A DNA stretch of 64,000 nt, from the NCBI RefSeq assembly GCF_002234675.1, contig NC_019860.2:9608586-9672585 (forward strand), written 5' to 3'. Source of the DNA: Oryzias latipes (Eukaryota; Chordata; Actinopteri; Beloniformes; Adrianichthyidae). Of this stretch, positions 36,393-47,235 are shown piece by piece. Made by a program: the position numbers and the translations under genes. Within the stretch, counting starts at the first letter, position 1, and the number at the start of each line of letters is the position of its first letter. The notes under the pieces were generated by a model. It was not told where the DNA came from. It did not search any database and worked only from the letters and a program-made list of their open reading frames with translations.

Positions 36393-39300
36393 TGGATCAA
36401 AGTCTCGTTCATGAACTCTCTCTCCCGGTTGAAGTCCTCGATAACGCTGTTAAAGCTGCGGGTCTGGGGGGAAAACAACTTTCACGCATTACCAAACGCA
36501 CCGGTCCGGTTCTCGTTATTACCTCCGGTAACCACAGGGAATACCATAATTTCTTTATCACTCAATGTCCGCAGACGCCATTAATTCTCGGGTTTTCTTG
36601 GCTTCAGAAGCACAATCCCAGTATTGACTGGAGTTCGTCTCGCATTTCCAACTGGAGCACTTTCTGTATGGCAAACTGCCTGCAGTCTGCTGTTCCCCTC
36701 ACCAAGTTACCTGTCTCAGGACCCGATAAAGAAATAGATCTGTCTAACATACCCTCCTGTTATCATGACCTACGTTCCGTATTCAGTAAATCTAGGGCTA
36801 GTGCTTTACCGCCACATCGACCATACGACTGCGCTATCGAATTGCTAAATGGAGCTCCTCTTCCAAAGAGTAAATTGTACAACCTTTCCGGTCCTGAAAA
36901 GAGCTCCATGGAGGCCTATATTCAGGAGGCTCTTTCCCTGGGTCACATACGTCCTTCCTCTTCCCCAGTCGCTGCCGGGTTTTTTTTTGTGGAGAAGAAG
37001 GATAAGACGTTGCGACCATGCATCGATTTTCGAGAGTTGAATCAGATCACGGTCAAGGATAAATACACCCTACCATTATTAGAATCTGTTTTCGACTCTG
37101 TCCAACATGCTAAAATCTTCTCGAAACTTGATCTCAGGAACGCTTACCACCTTGTACGCATGCGCGAAGGTGACGAGTGGAAGACGGCTTTCAACACCCC
37201 GTTGGGCCATTTCGAGTACCTTGTGATGCCGTTTGGGCTTACCAACGCCCCCGCAGTGTTCCAGCGTTTGGTAAATGATGTCCTCAGGGACTTTCTTGAT
37301 CGTTTTGTCTTCGTGTATCTTGACGATATTCTTGTTTTTTCCTCCAATGAAACACAACACGAACATCATGTCCGTCTTGTCCTAGAACGGCTTCTCGCCA
37401 ATCAGTTGTATGTCAAGGCTGAGAAGTGTGCGTTTCATGTGTCCTCCGTCCCGTTCTTGGGTTATATTATCGAAGCTGGCAATATCCGTCCTGACCCCGC
37501 TAAGATCGAGGCTGTCGCTCAGTGGGAGACTCCACAAACCCGCAAGAAGCTCCAACAATTCCTGGGGTTTTCCAACTTCTATCGCCGTTTCATTCGTGAT
37601 TACAGCAGTATTGCAGCCCCTCTCACGCAACTCACCTCCATCAATCGCCCTTTTGTCTGGAACTCTGCCGCTGATGCCGCTTTCAAACGTCTAAAGTCCC
37701 TGTTTGTTTCCGCACCTATCCTCATCCAACCCGACGTGGCTAAGCAATTCATTGTGGAAGTCGACGCCTCTGACTCGGGGGTGGGCGCTGTTTTGTCCCA
37801 GCGCGAGGACGGCACGGGGAAACTTAAGCCCTGTGCGTTCTTTTCCCGCAAACTAAGTCCGGCTGAGCGGAACTACGATGTGGGCAATCGTGAGTTGCTA
37901 GCCATCAAGCTCGCGTTGGAAGAATGGCGTCACTGGCTGGAGGGGGCGGAACAACAATTTATAGTTTGGACAGACCACAAGAACTTGGCATATTTACGCA
38001 GTGCAAAACGGCTCAACTCCCGTCAAGCCAGGTGGTGCTTATTTTTTGATCGATTCAACTTCGCCATCACATATCGTCCAGGCAGCCGTAATGTCAAGCC
38101 AGACGCCCTCTCACGCAAATACTCCAGGTCTGACGACAACTCTGTCTCCACCATTCTACCAACGTCCTGTTTTATAGGCAATCTCACGTGGGAGATTGAG
38201 AACAGGGTCCAGCAGGCCCAGAGCGAGATCCCCGCCGGTATCACAAACCCTCCTGGCACCCTCTATGTTCCAGACTCCCTCAGGTCCGAGGTCCTCACCT
38301 GGGGTCACACCTCACGTCTCGCCTGCCACGGAGGGGTTTTTCGGACTATTCGACTCCTTAAGCGTCGCTTTTTCTGGCCCACCTTGGATCGTGACGTCAA
38401 GGAGTACATAGCTGCTTGTAGTACTTGCGCTCGCTCCAAGACGTCTAACCGACCTCCTTCTGGTCTCCTGCTGCCGCTGCCCATCCCTAGCCGTCCCTGG
38501 TCCCACATTGCTGTGGACTTTGTCACAGGACTCCCACCTTCACAGGGCCATACGGTCATACTAACCGTCATAGACCGATTCTCCAAAGCCGCCCAGTTTA
38601 TTCCACTCCCTCAACTCCCCACAGCCACGGAGACCGCCGACACCCTCGTCAACCACGTCTTCCGACATCATGGGATCCCTTGTGACATCGTGTCAGATCG
38701 TGGCCCCCAGTTTACATCCCAAGTTTGGAAAGCATTCTGCTCCGCCCTGGGGGCCACGGTCAGTTTGACTTCAGGGTACCATCCTCAGGCTAACGGTCAA
38801 GCGGAGCGGGCGAACCAAGAGCTAGAGGCCGCCCTCAGATGCTTGGCAGCTCAGAACCATGCTGACTGGTCCAAGTATCTGATTTGGGCAGAATATGCCC
38901 ATAATTCCCACACCTCTACAGCCACGGGACGGTCACCTTTTGAAGCCTCGCTGGGCTACTCACCCCCCTTGTTTCCTTCCCAGGAATTGGATCTGGCGGT
39001 TCCCTCTATCCAGCTCCATCTGCAGCGCTGTCAGGAGATCTGGCTGCAGACCAAGGCCGCTCTCGTCCGCACCGCTGAGAATAACCGCCAGATTGCCAAC
39101 CGTCACAGGGGGGTGAGTCCCGAATACCAACCAGGTCAAAAGGTGTGGCTGTCCTCCCGTAATGTCCCTCTCCAGGCGTCCTCTCGCAAGCTGTCGCCCA
39201 AGTTCATTGGGCCTTATACGATCGACCGGGTCATCAATCCGACCTGTGTTCGACTTCGTCTGCCGGCGGCTCTGCAAATACACCCCACATTCCATGTGTC

Positions 39301-39577
39301 TCAGATCAAGCCTGTTTCCGAGAGCCCTTTGTGCCCGCCGGCCACTTCCCCGCCGCCCGCCCGTACCATCGATGGGGCCCCCGCCTTCTCTGTCTCCAAG
39401 ATCTTGGACGTTCGGCGTCGGGGTCGCGGGGTCCAGTTCTTGGTGGATTGGGAGGGGTATGGTCCAGAGGAACGCTCGTGGATCTCGCGTTCGCTCGTCC
39501 TGGACCATACCCTCATCGACGACTTCTATGCTGCCCATCCTGATCGTCGCCCTGGACCGCCTGGTGGCGGTCGTTGA
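36392..39577 (+). CDS. pol: Gypsy pol polyprotein (RT, RNase H, integrase, chromodomain)
   Basis: 1,061 codons from the first ATG. The protease active-site DSGAE lies just upstream in the same frame, so translation reaches pol from gag rather than from this ATG. Order: protease remainder; reverse transcriptase with [11 protein letters not shown] at about residue 309; RNase H ([22 protein letters not shown]); integrase with a His/Cys finger (H...H...CSTCARS), core Asp near 709 and SDRGPQFTS; then a C-terminal chromodomain ([15 protein letters not shown]). The enzymes copy the RNA and insert the DNA, and the chromodomain probably guides it to chromatin. The stop codon abuts the polypurine tract. 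It looks whole. Confidence 0.95.
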   Translation: MDQSLVHELSLPVEVLDNAVKAAGLGGKQLSRITKRTGPVLVITSGNHREYHNFFITQCPQTPLILGFSWLQKHNPSIDWSSSRISNWSTFCMANCLQSAVPLTKLPVSGPDKEIDLSNIPSCYHDLRSVFSKSRASALPPHRPYDCAIELLNGAPLPKSKLYNLSGPEKSSMEAYIQEALSLGHIRPSSSPVAAGFFFVEKKDKTLRPCIDFRELNQITVKDKYTLPLLESVFDSVQHAKIFSKLDLRNAYHLVRMREGDEWKTAFNTPLGHFEYLVMPFGLTNAPAVFQRLVNDVLRDFLDRFVFVYLDDILVFSSNETQHEHHVRLVLERLLANQLYVKAEKCAFHVSSVPFLGYIIEAGNIRPDPAKIEAVAQWETPQTRKKLQQFLGFSNFYRRFIRDYSSIAAPLTQLTSINRPFVWNSAADAAFKRLKSLFVSAPILIQPDVAKQFIVEVDASDSGVGAVLSQREDGTGKLKPCAFFSRKLSPAERNYDVGNRELLAIKLALEEWRHWLEGAEQQFIVWTDHKNLAYLRSAKRLNSRQARWCLFFDRFNFAITYRPGSRNVKPDALSRKYSRSDDNSVSTILPTSCFIGNLTWEIENRVQQAQSEIPAGITNPPGTLYVPDSLRSEVLTWGHTSRLACHGGVFRTIRLLKRRFFWPTLDRDVKEYIAACSTCARSKTSNRPPSGLLLPLPIPSRPWSHIAVDFVTGLPPSQGHTVILTVIDRFSKAAQFIPLPQLPTATETADTLVNHVFRHHGIPCDIVSDRGPQFTSQVWKAFCSALGATVSLTSGYHPQANGQAERANQELEAALRCLAAQNHADWSKYLIWAEYAHNSHTSTATGRSPFEASLGYSPPLFPSQELDLAVPSIQLHLQRCQEIWLQTKAALVRTAENNRQIANRHRGVSPEYQPGQKVWLSSRNVPLQASSRKLSPKFIGPYTIDRVINPTCVRLRLPAALQIHPTFHVSQIKPVSESPLCPPATSPPPARTIDGAPAFSVSKILDVRRRGRGVQFLVDWEGYGPEERSWISRSLVLDHTLIDDFYAAHPDRRPGPPGGGR

Positions 39578-39585
39578 GGGGGGGG
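39576..39585 (+). other. Gypsy polypurine tract
   Basis: GAGGGGGGGG three bases before the 3' LTR, overlapping the end of pol. Confidence 0.8.
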
Positions 39586-39588
39586 TAC

Positions 39589-40110
39589 TGTCATGGCCTG
39601 GCAGCTACTCCCTCCTCCCCCCTCCTTCCTGTGTTGCACGCGACCAGCTGGATCCACTCACCTCATCTACTCATTCCTTCATAAGCTCCTCCTGGATCAT
39701 CAGCCGGTGCCAGTTCGTTGTTCCTCCTATGGTGCATAGTCTGGTCAGCTCATGTTTATGTCTCACGTCTCATTGCCTCACGCTCATAGTGTTTTTTCTC
39801 GCTCTGCCTCAGGACTTAAACCTATTGGATCCTCCCCTGGTCGCTGTCCTCCTACGCTGCTGTCTATCCGCCTCAAGAAACCTCCAGCCAGCCGCCTCTA
39901 CTCGCCATGGTTCAAGCCTCGCCCACGCCGCAGAACTCCCTCAAGGAAATTCCTCCTCAAGATTTCTCCAGCTAGCCTTAGCTCTTTGACTAGAGATAAA
40001 CCTGTCAAGACCTATTTCAGATTAAACCACTTGAAACTTACCATTGAGTCCTAGCCTCCTTCCGGGTTCCAGCATCTGGGTCATTCTGAACTCACGTCCG
40101 CATCATGACA
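39589..40110 (+). repeat. Gypsy 3' LTR
   Basis: 522 bp, no difference from the 5' LTR seen by eye. Confidence 0.95.
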
Positions 40111-40115
40111 CATAG

Positions 40116-43100
40116 AGTTGGTGATGGTGAAAAGAAAGCATGACAGTAACAAATCTGCTTTAACAACATGTTTTTTCCAAGCAGCACATAGCTTTAATGT
40201 TGCAGGAAAGGCACAGAGCAGAGCCGTCCTGAGACCTCATAAATCTTTACACAGCAAACCCCCTCTGCTTCATTGGGTGAGTGACAAAAAGAGCATTTCT
40301 GAGTTCTGGCTTCACAGGAAGGAGCCATGTTAGGAGTGTCTGACCCTCAGGTCAGCTCCGCTAATCAAATGAAGCCATGACTGCATGCATGGAGAATGCT
40401 TTGGAGCGTCTGCGAGGTGATAAGAGTCGATTTAAAATGCATCTGATTCATCACTGCAGAGCACATTTGAAGAAAAAGGGCAGAGGGAGAAGTTGAACAA
40501 CTGAAAAACAGTCATTTATATTGCAGGAACAATCCACTCTCGATAATGAAGGTGTTTAAAAAAAAAAAAATAAAAGCAAATAACATGATGAGTTTAAATA
40601 CCCTCAGGACCTGTAGCAATGTTCAGGTATCGGAGGCCGGGACAGGAGGACGGGTATCCCCTCCTAGAGGGCGTGGGCCACCCAGGGACCCCTCCAGCAG
40701 CAGCTGGAAATGGCATCTGTGGCGCTCAGGACAAATGGCAACGACTGCCCACAACAAGGTACCCAACAGCAGAATGCACAAACCAGGAGCAGAGGACATG
40801 AACAGCACCCACAACCGCTCCAAGCTCCTCCACCGTGGCGAGGACCACAGGTGGCAAGTCGGACAATACCACTTGGTGATGCAGGAGCCATGGTCCCTTT
40901 CAAGCTCCGAGGTAACCCATGACGGGTCTAGTGGACAATCCATCTGCTCTGACAAATGAACATATGACTCCACAAAACCTGCAAAAGACCATCTGACTGA
41001 CTTTTGACCAGATGGTGGAACATTCATTTGTGCATTCACCACACACGCCTGTGAATCTGTTGGGACGGAACGTTTTTGTCAAAACAGGAGCCAGCATTCT
41101 TTCAGACTGGATGCCATGCCACACCCCACAGCCAACCCCTACTGCTGACACCTGCTGGATCCAGAGGGCCCTGAAACGCCAGGTGTGTCCATGTATTTCG
41201 GGTTTGGATGCCATGAGTCCTGTCCTAGAAGCAATATTTTTCCGCCTCCGATGACCTGAACTGCGCATTCTATTATGACAGAGAGGATGATCGACTGTAC
41301 CGAGAAGCATTTCATCAGGTAGACAGCCATTCGTGGTATTTAAACTACACTGACATATATATTGGTCAAGAGGGTGTATAGTTTATTTTGTATTCACACA
41401 CTCACATTTGCAATGATACCGGAAGTTAGTCACACCTGTATTGCACATAGAATTAGCACTCCCCTGGTCATGAAGCTCGACAACTCAGACCCATGACTGA
41501 GAGGGATGTAAACAAAACAACTGTCTAAACTGTGATTTTCAGGTGTTCACTTCTCTCCCTCAATAAAAATGTACAGGATAACTTTGCATTCAAGAGCTAA
41601 CTCCTCAGCTCTGGAGCATTTCTGCATTGTCAGTCATCGCAGCAGAGAGAAGACGGATCATGAAGATGCAGAGGTGATGTTAAAAAACGCTCTCTGATGC
41701 TTCATGGTCAACAGGTTCATTTGATGTTTGTTCATGCTCCACCGTTTCCCCGGTGGTGATTCGGGTAACTGCAGGAGAGCAAATGTTTTTAGATCTCAGT
41801 GCAGCTGAGTGAAGGATGCAGATGAAGGGATGAAGGAAACTCAGTTTGGTTTGTGGAACTCTGGTGTAATTGAGCATTCATATTTTTCACGGTTTACTCC
41901 TTTGAGACCGGTTTTACAAGCAGATAATAAAACTTATCGCATGGCACATGATTTAAGGGCTGTTGGTGAAGTCATCATTACTCCAGTCCTCCCTGTGCCT
42001 GATCCACATAGCATGCTGTCAACTTTAACCCCACAATGTGTGTGGTTTGTGCGTGGTTCACTGCTATTGATTTAGCAAACGCCTTCTTTTGCATTCCATT
42101 ACATGAGAACAGCAGACACCTCTTCGCATTACAGTATAAAGGTGTCCGCTTGCAGTACACACGCTTGCCACAAGGATTTAAAAATTCTCCTGGCATTTTC
42201 AATCACTTTTTGAAGTGTCTAACAGGAATTTGCAACGTTGCAGAAGGGAAGTCACATTTTTAGGTACAACTGTTTCCAGCGCAGGATCTTCGATGTCTAT
42301 GGAGCATAGAAAGTCTGTTTTGCAGCATAAATGTCCAGAGACAGTAAGAGAAATTATGGTTTTCTTGAGTCTTTGTGGTTATGGAAGACATTTTCTTCTT
42401 TGTTTTGTGGAACCTACTGCTCCTTGAGGTCAATGCTAAACGACAAGGGTGACAGACCTCACGGCTGCAAGGCAACGACAATAAGTGGTTTCATTTCTTC
42501 ACCTTGTGATCTTGCTTTTCACAGGACCGTGGACAGGACGCCTGTTAATCTGAACGGTGCACTGATCTGTTTGTTGTTCTCCTATTTTATGTTCAATTTT
42601 TATTCAATTTATATTTTTCCTTTCAATATTATCTGGTTTTGTGTTTGTGCCTTATCTCTGTTTGACTCTGCAATGTTTCCACTCCAAGAGAGGGAGATGG
42701 ACATTAGGGAGTCTTAAGGAAATTGTTTTATTATCATCGTCAAATTGTTTTATTATTATCATTTGAATGTATTTGTTTAGAAGGGATGTTTAAATGGTAA
42801 CTCAGATTGACCTTTTTCACTTTTTCTACAGCTTTGTTTGTGTGTTCCTCTGGTTCACTCATCCTCAGCAAGGATGAGGAAGTTTTTCCCATCACATTTG
42901 CTGCTCTCCCCTCCGCAGGCGTAACATGATTCTTGTGTCTTGTGTTTTGTTTTTCTGATATGGTTTTTGGTTATTGTTTTTTATTTTAAAGTTCCTGACC
43001 CTAACGCTAATCAATATTTAGATCCACAGCAGATTCATCTTGGGGAGAAGGTACGTATGTGTGGACACTCCAAGCTCTTTCACGCTGTTCTGTTGTATCT

Positions 43101-43881
43101 TCTGTATCAGAACTCTAATTACCAGGTTTATTGAGGAGTTCATAGGAGGCCTGGTCCAAGCTGGTCAGCGCTTGTGGGACATACAGAAGGACGCGAGTGT
43201 TCGAGGCCCTGAAGGACCTTTTGGATTTTGTTGCATTTTACGTATTGCTATTCTTATTTAGGTAGAACGCATGTATCACAGCCCCTCCAATGGGACCCCA
43301 TGGAGGAGATGAAAGCAATTTCCTGAATTACGCTTGCTGTTATGTTTAACAATTCTGTTTTTCTTTTAGTCATCTGTGTGATTTTGTTCTGCCTTAACAT
43401 GTCTCGCTTTCCTCCCCCTTAATTCCTGGTGTTCTTTTGCTTTACAGGAACTGTTATCTTTTTTACGGTTATTTTTTTTTACTATTTGAATTTGAATTAG
43501 ACTGAATTAGACTTTGAATTTATTTTATTTACCTTATTTACTACTTTAGTTTTTGTACTATGTAACTTTTAGTAATGCCATTGTGCCAAGGGGTTAGGTC
43601 GATCTTGTGAGCATGAGCATCCTTAGGGGTGGTTGCCGCAGGAGCACGGAACCGTCGCGAGACTTTTCCTGTCAGACTACACACTGAATGTTTAACTGAT
43701 GCTCCAGACAGGTTTCGCTCGCACGTTCATGCATGGACGCCTAACTCCTTTGAAATATTTTGTCACAGATTGTGCGGGCTTCAGACCACAGCTGTCAGGT
43801 CAGGTGGACCTGTTTGTAATGTTTTGTTGTTTTTGAGTGTAGTAGTGTTAAATCTTTTAGGTGATCACACTTTGTGTGATC
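40116..43881 (+). other. ERV interior remains 3' of the Gypsy insertion
   Basis: Retroviral fragments are visible in order. A protease-like piece with HTPVNLLGR lies at about 41012-41110. Reverse-transcriptase-like pieces with YRMAHDLRAV, LANAFFCIPLHE and RLPQGFKNSPGIFN lie at about 41830-42260, with a thumb-like piece near 42290-42400. A hydrophobic stretch near 43800-43870 could be an env tail. The rest is not recognisable. Broken in many places. Confidence 0.7.
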
Positions 43882-43893
43882 AAGAGAGGGAAA
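43882..43893 (+). other. ERV polypurine tract
   Basis: AAGAGAGGGAAA directly before the 3' LTR. A similar purine run lies at about 42689. Confidence 0.75.
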
Positions 43894-44699
43894 TGTAGAA
43901 AATGTATGTTTTAATATCTTATTCTTCATTATGTTACAGCTTTATCCTTAGTGTGAAGTGAACTTATTTTGAACCATCCAGATTTATGGTCGTGTGACAT
44001 TCCTTTTTGCTTTATGGTTGCAGCATCCTGTGAAGACATAGGGTGTTCTTTGTGCAAAGTTAGGTGTCTTCCATAGCTGCAATAAATATGCCATGGTCTA
44101 CATCCGTACCATCTGGGTTGAAGATTCTTCCCCTGGGAAAGTGTGAAGATTCGTGTTCTCATGTGGAGGTTGAAGCTGACCTTTGCTCTGGATACCGGTA
44201 AAAGGAACCTTGAGTTGTCCAGGAATGATTTACTCTGACCAGATGGGGACTCTCTTGATCATCGGACTGTGTGCGCCGGTGAAATGGGCCCCCGAGAGGC
44301 GGAGCGGATCCGAAGCTGGCAATCGTCAGCTATTGGCCAGAGGAAGCAGGCGGGCTATCAGCTGACGAATCAGAGCGACCAGGGGTGGAGGACCAGCGAC
44401 CATGCTCTTTCCGGAAGGCGGGGATTCAAACACATCTTAAAAAGACTGTTTTCAAACTATTCCATTGTTCTTAGGAAAATCTACGAGTAATTCGCATGTA
44501 ACTTGTGCGTCAGTAGATCTTTACTTGAGAATCCAGATATATCTGCATTAATGTTTTAAACTGTGCTTTAGAACTATTGTCAGGGAAATAAACTCCGTGT
44601 ATTTTTAAACCGGTTGAATCCTTGTTTGTTTTACCACTCTCGACTATCGAACACGCATGGATGGAAAGAACTGAAAAACGGACGATTTTCTTTCCTTCA
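43894..44699 (+). repeat. ERV 3' LTR
   Basis: 806 bp, about two differences from the 5' LTR; followed by the GATG target copy. Confidence 0.92.
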
Positions 44700-44722
44700 G
44701 ATGGCACACCGTTTTCTTGTGG

Positions 44723-44795
44723 TTAGAGATAGCTTAGTGGAATAGTCAATGGCATACACTTCCAGAGACTCCAGGATTAAATCTGGCAATATCCA
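44723..44795 (+). pseudogene. Degenerate tRNA-like sequence, B1
   Basis: An A-box-like TAGCTTAGTGG and B-box-like GGATTAAATCT stand at tRNA spacing, and the end (ATATCCA) is vaguely tRNA-Ala-like. The stems do not pair well, so it is a tRNA pseudogene or the head of a tRNA-derived SINE inside the hAT-like element. Sister copies: 51860-51932 and 58353-58425. Confidence 0.35.
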
Positions 44796-45314
44796 TATTG
44801 TTTTTGCGTGTATTTTGTTCTTCATGTGACATGTATTTTGCTGTGTCAAACACTTCTCTTCTCATCACATGTACATTTTTCTTTTTTACGTTTTTTCATC
44901 ATTATTTCCACATTGAAGTGTTACAAGGAGCTTTGTTGAAACATATTTCAATATACATCCAGTCCGCCACCAGATGCTGCTGTTCTGTGTGGTTTCGAAG
45001 CCCTGAATGGGTGGTTCATTTATCCGGCACAATAACATAAAACCCAATGAGGCTTCATGGGGCTTCTATTCCCATCCCTACCAGAACCTTTTTCTTTGCA
45101 TCACGGACCTGGAAGAATGGTTAAGGTTAGATGTAAGTTTGCTGTGAGCCCTAACCCAACTGCTGAGATTGTGATGTGAAAATGTGTCTCTCCTATATGT
45201 GTGTATGAAGACAAAAAACTTAGCATTTCTGCTGTTCTTGAGGTCCAACTGTGTTCTGACAAAAAAGCCCTAGAGAGCAACAAAGACTAGAACTGTGACC
45301 ACCATCACTTCTCA
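44796..45314. other. Spacer between the ERV and the next tRNA-His
   Basis: The right half of the hAT-like element ends at 45080. From about 45143 a GTGAGCCCTAACCCAACTG string begins, which also occurs 3' of each tRNA-His, and then about 150 bp of upstream flank shared with A units. No gene. Confidence 0.6.
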
Positions 45315-45386
45315 GCTGTGATCGTATAGTGGTTAGTACTCTGCGTTGTGGCCGCAGCAACCCCGGTTCGAATCCGGGTCACAGCA
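45315..45386 (+). tRNA. tRNA-His (GTG), head of unit B2
   Basis: Consensus sequence, all stems paired, anticodon GTG. Confidence 0.97.
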
Positions 45387-45752
45387 GGATGTTCAGAAAT
45401 TCAGAATAATCCCTTTCTGTAAACTTACAAGATTTTATCATGAACCCCTTCAAAGCTGTAAAACTTTACATCTTCTTGGAGCAAAAACACATCCAAGATG
45501 CCAGAACTTGGCTGTCTAGACTCCACATGCCCAACAGCTTCAGTCTGTTGGACAACACTTCCGCAACTTCAAAATGCTTTGGAACTTCAATTAAACTGTG
45601 ATTATTTGGGGTTCATTCATGTACACTAAACAACGAGATTTTCAATGTCTATTACGTCACGCCTGTCCAAGGGCGGAGTGAGTTATTACTTGTCCCTGAC
45701 GGCCCACGATGCTGCTGGAGTTGGACGGAAAGGCCATTGTGAGCCCTAACCC

Positions 45753-46219
45753 AACTGAAAAAAATATAGTCTTTGGAATATTTGTTTTGAAATATGCTTT
45801 GGTTTATTTGTGAACAAATCCCACATAGACCAAAAGTTGGGCCTTATCTGCGACATCTGTGGACTCATCAATTTCTAATAAGATGCTTTCTACTCTCTGC
45901 AAAGCATCCTCAAGCTGTGACAACACATCAACTGCTAATATTTTTGATCTTCTGATAGTGGAGGTGGCTGACTTTGGGATTGGCTTAATTTTGTTAGTGA
46001 GTTCATATTTTTGTGTCTGCCTTCCAGGAAAATCTCTGCAGCAGCACTCAAGCACTCTTTTCTAAACGTCACATCACTGAAAGATTTTCTACATTGCCCT
46101 AAAATCCATCTAATCCGCAGTGCACACTCATGCACCCGTTGCTGCGCAGGAAAAGAGTGAAGAGTCAGGTTGATCTCTCGTATTGGACTCTTAGTTGGTT
46201 TTATTTTCTGCTCTCTCAC
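45753..46219 (-). pseudogene. hAT transposase remnant, B2
   Basis: Same split remnant as in B1, but it keeps Asp in the DESTD motif (ESTDVADKAQ). Confidence 0.7.
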
Positions 46220-47074
46220 CTCAGACTTTTGACATTTTATTTATTGGTCATCTGCCTTTGAGAAAAATCCAAAAAAAGAGAAACAAACATAAAATATATT
46301 TTTTTATTGTACAACTCTGAGGCTCCAGCTTGTCAAGATCTCCAAGATCCTTCTCACTTGATGTTCCCAATTCCCTGTAGGATAAAATCAAATATAAACA
46401 ATTTCAGCAATCCAATCTGTTGAATTACCTTTAAAAAAAGTTTTATAATTGATAAAAACTGGCAAGGAAAAATATATTTGGAAAACCTCACATAGTTGAA
46501 AGAACAAGTTATAACAACGTTATATTCTGTAATTGTGCAGAAATTTTCTCATCCAAAACAAATTTACTCCACACTTGGGTTCATGTTAAAAGCTATTTCT
46601 TTGGTTATGAATTCAGGGAGGATTGAGAAAACAACAACCAAATCTGCAGGTGATACACTGAGGAAGATTATCACGGAGAATAGATGTAACTATCATCCGG
46701 ATGATTGAATGATGGATGAAACTGGCCACTTCTGGAAGACGATAGCACTGGAAGTGGCGAATTGCCCGTCGCTCAAATTGCGATGTGGGACCTCTCATGC
46801 TCCTTGTTTTAAGGCACAGAATAGAACTCCTAATGTGTGTTATAAAGTACGATACGGTTCAATCTATTGCTTTGAGAGAAAAAACCTTTATGTTGAGAAA
46901 TCTTCCAATGCTCTTCAATGAATGTTTCAGAAAGCCTCAGAAATGTTCAGGAGGATTTTTGATGAGAAAGGATCAATGACGGACATTCTTCAACTGTGGC
47001 AGAGGTTTAGGTGGGTTGTGGTTCTCATTCTTTGAAGATCCTGCATTGAAGACGGGGGAAATTCGGAAAACAGT
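46220..47074. other. Gene-free stretch upstream of the B2 protein gene
   Basis: Counterpart of 25834-26696. Short frames only, none recognised. Confidence 0.55.
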
Positions 47075-47235
47075 ACTGTGATTCAGTGATGACATCATTC
47101 AGTGATGACATCATTCAATGACTACATCATCAAAGGATGATATAATATGATGTCATCCTTTGATAATATTACATCATATCATCAAATGATGACATGCAAT
47201 GATGTCATTTTACATCATGGCATGATGGGATTTAA
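47075..47235 (+). promoter_or_regulatory. CRE-like cluster with hairpin, promoter candidate B2
   Basis: Same repeated TGACATCA-type sites as in B1. The hairpin at 47129-47164 has one arm mismatch (GATGATAT for GATGACAT). Confidence 0.5.

Larger units (their letters stand above)
34725..40110 (+). mobile_element. Ty3/Gypsy chromovirus, sushi-like, looks whole
   Basis: 5,386 bp with 522-bp LTRs that I read as identical, TGTCATG...CATGACA ends, and a 5-bp target duplication CATAG (34720-34724, 40111-40115). Gag and pol are long and uninterrupted, with pol in the -1 frame relative to gag, as known for sushi-type elements. A chromodomain closes pol. The insertion is very young and sits in the same orientation as the surrounding ERV. 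Confidence 0.95.
31587..44699 (+). mobile_element. Endogenous retrovirus, class I-like (gamma/epsilon type), broken
   Basis: Two 806-bp LTRs with TG...CA ends bound an 11.5-kb interior. The target duplication is GATG (31583-31586 and 44700-44703); the uninterrupted site is seen at 51837-51840 and 58330-58333. A primer-binding-site-like sequence and a polypurine tract sit at the expected places. Fragments resembling retroviral protease and reverse transcriptase remain, but gag, most of pol and env are eroded or missing, so it is broken in many places. The LTRs differ at only about two positions, so the insertion is young and was probably mobilised in trans. A Gypsy element (34725-40110) is inserted in it. 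Confidence 0.9.
31183..45080. mobile_element. Non-autonomous hAT-like element, B1 copy, split by an ERV
   Basis: The left tip TAGGGATGG (31183) and right tip CCATCCCTA (ending 45080) are inverted, as in many fish hAT elements whose ends read TAGGGATGGG. Flanking octamers GCTGAACC and CCAGAACC match at 6 of 8 positions, consistent with a decayed 8-bp hAT target duplication. Without the ERV the element is about 780 bp. It encodes nothing and holds a degenerate tRNA-like sequence in its middle. Confidence 0.55.
23697..45314 (+). repeat. Higher-order B unit, copy B1 (enlarged)
   Basis: Runs from one tRNA-His to the next. Compared with the plain 7,137-bp copy B2, it is enlarged by a 1,232-bp tandem duplication (24022-26485) and by the ERV insertion with its 4-bp target copy (31587-44703). 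Order: tRNA-His, shared flank, hAT remnant (twice), promoter block, protein gene, AT-rich flank, microsatellite, LINE-like fragment, hAT-like element, shared flank. Confidence 0.92.

Noticed and set aside
39331-39543. Additional overlapping frames within the Gypsy pol region on both strands
   Set aside because: GC-rich shadow frames of pol.
40546-40959. 137-codon frame in the ERV interior as a host gene
   Set aside because: It lies between ERV fragments, has low-complexity Pro/Gly content and no recognised domain; more likely an eroded retroviral region.
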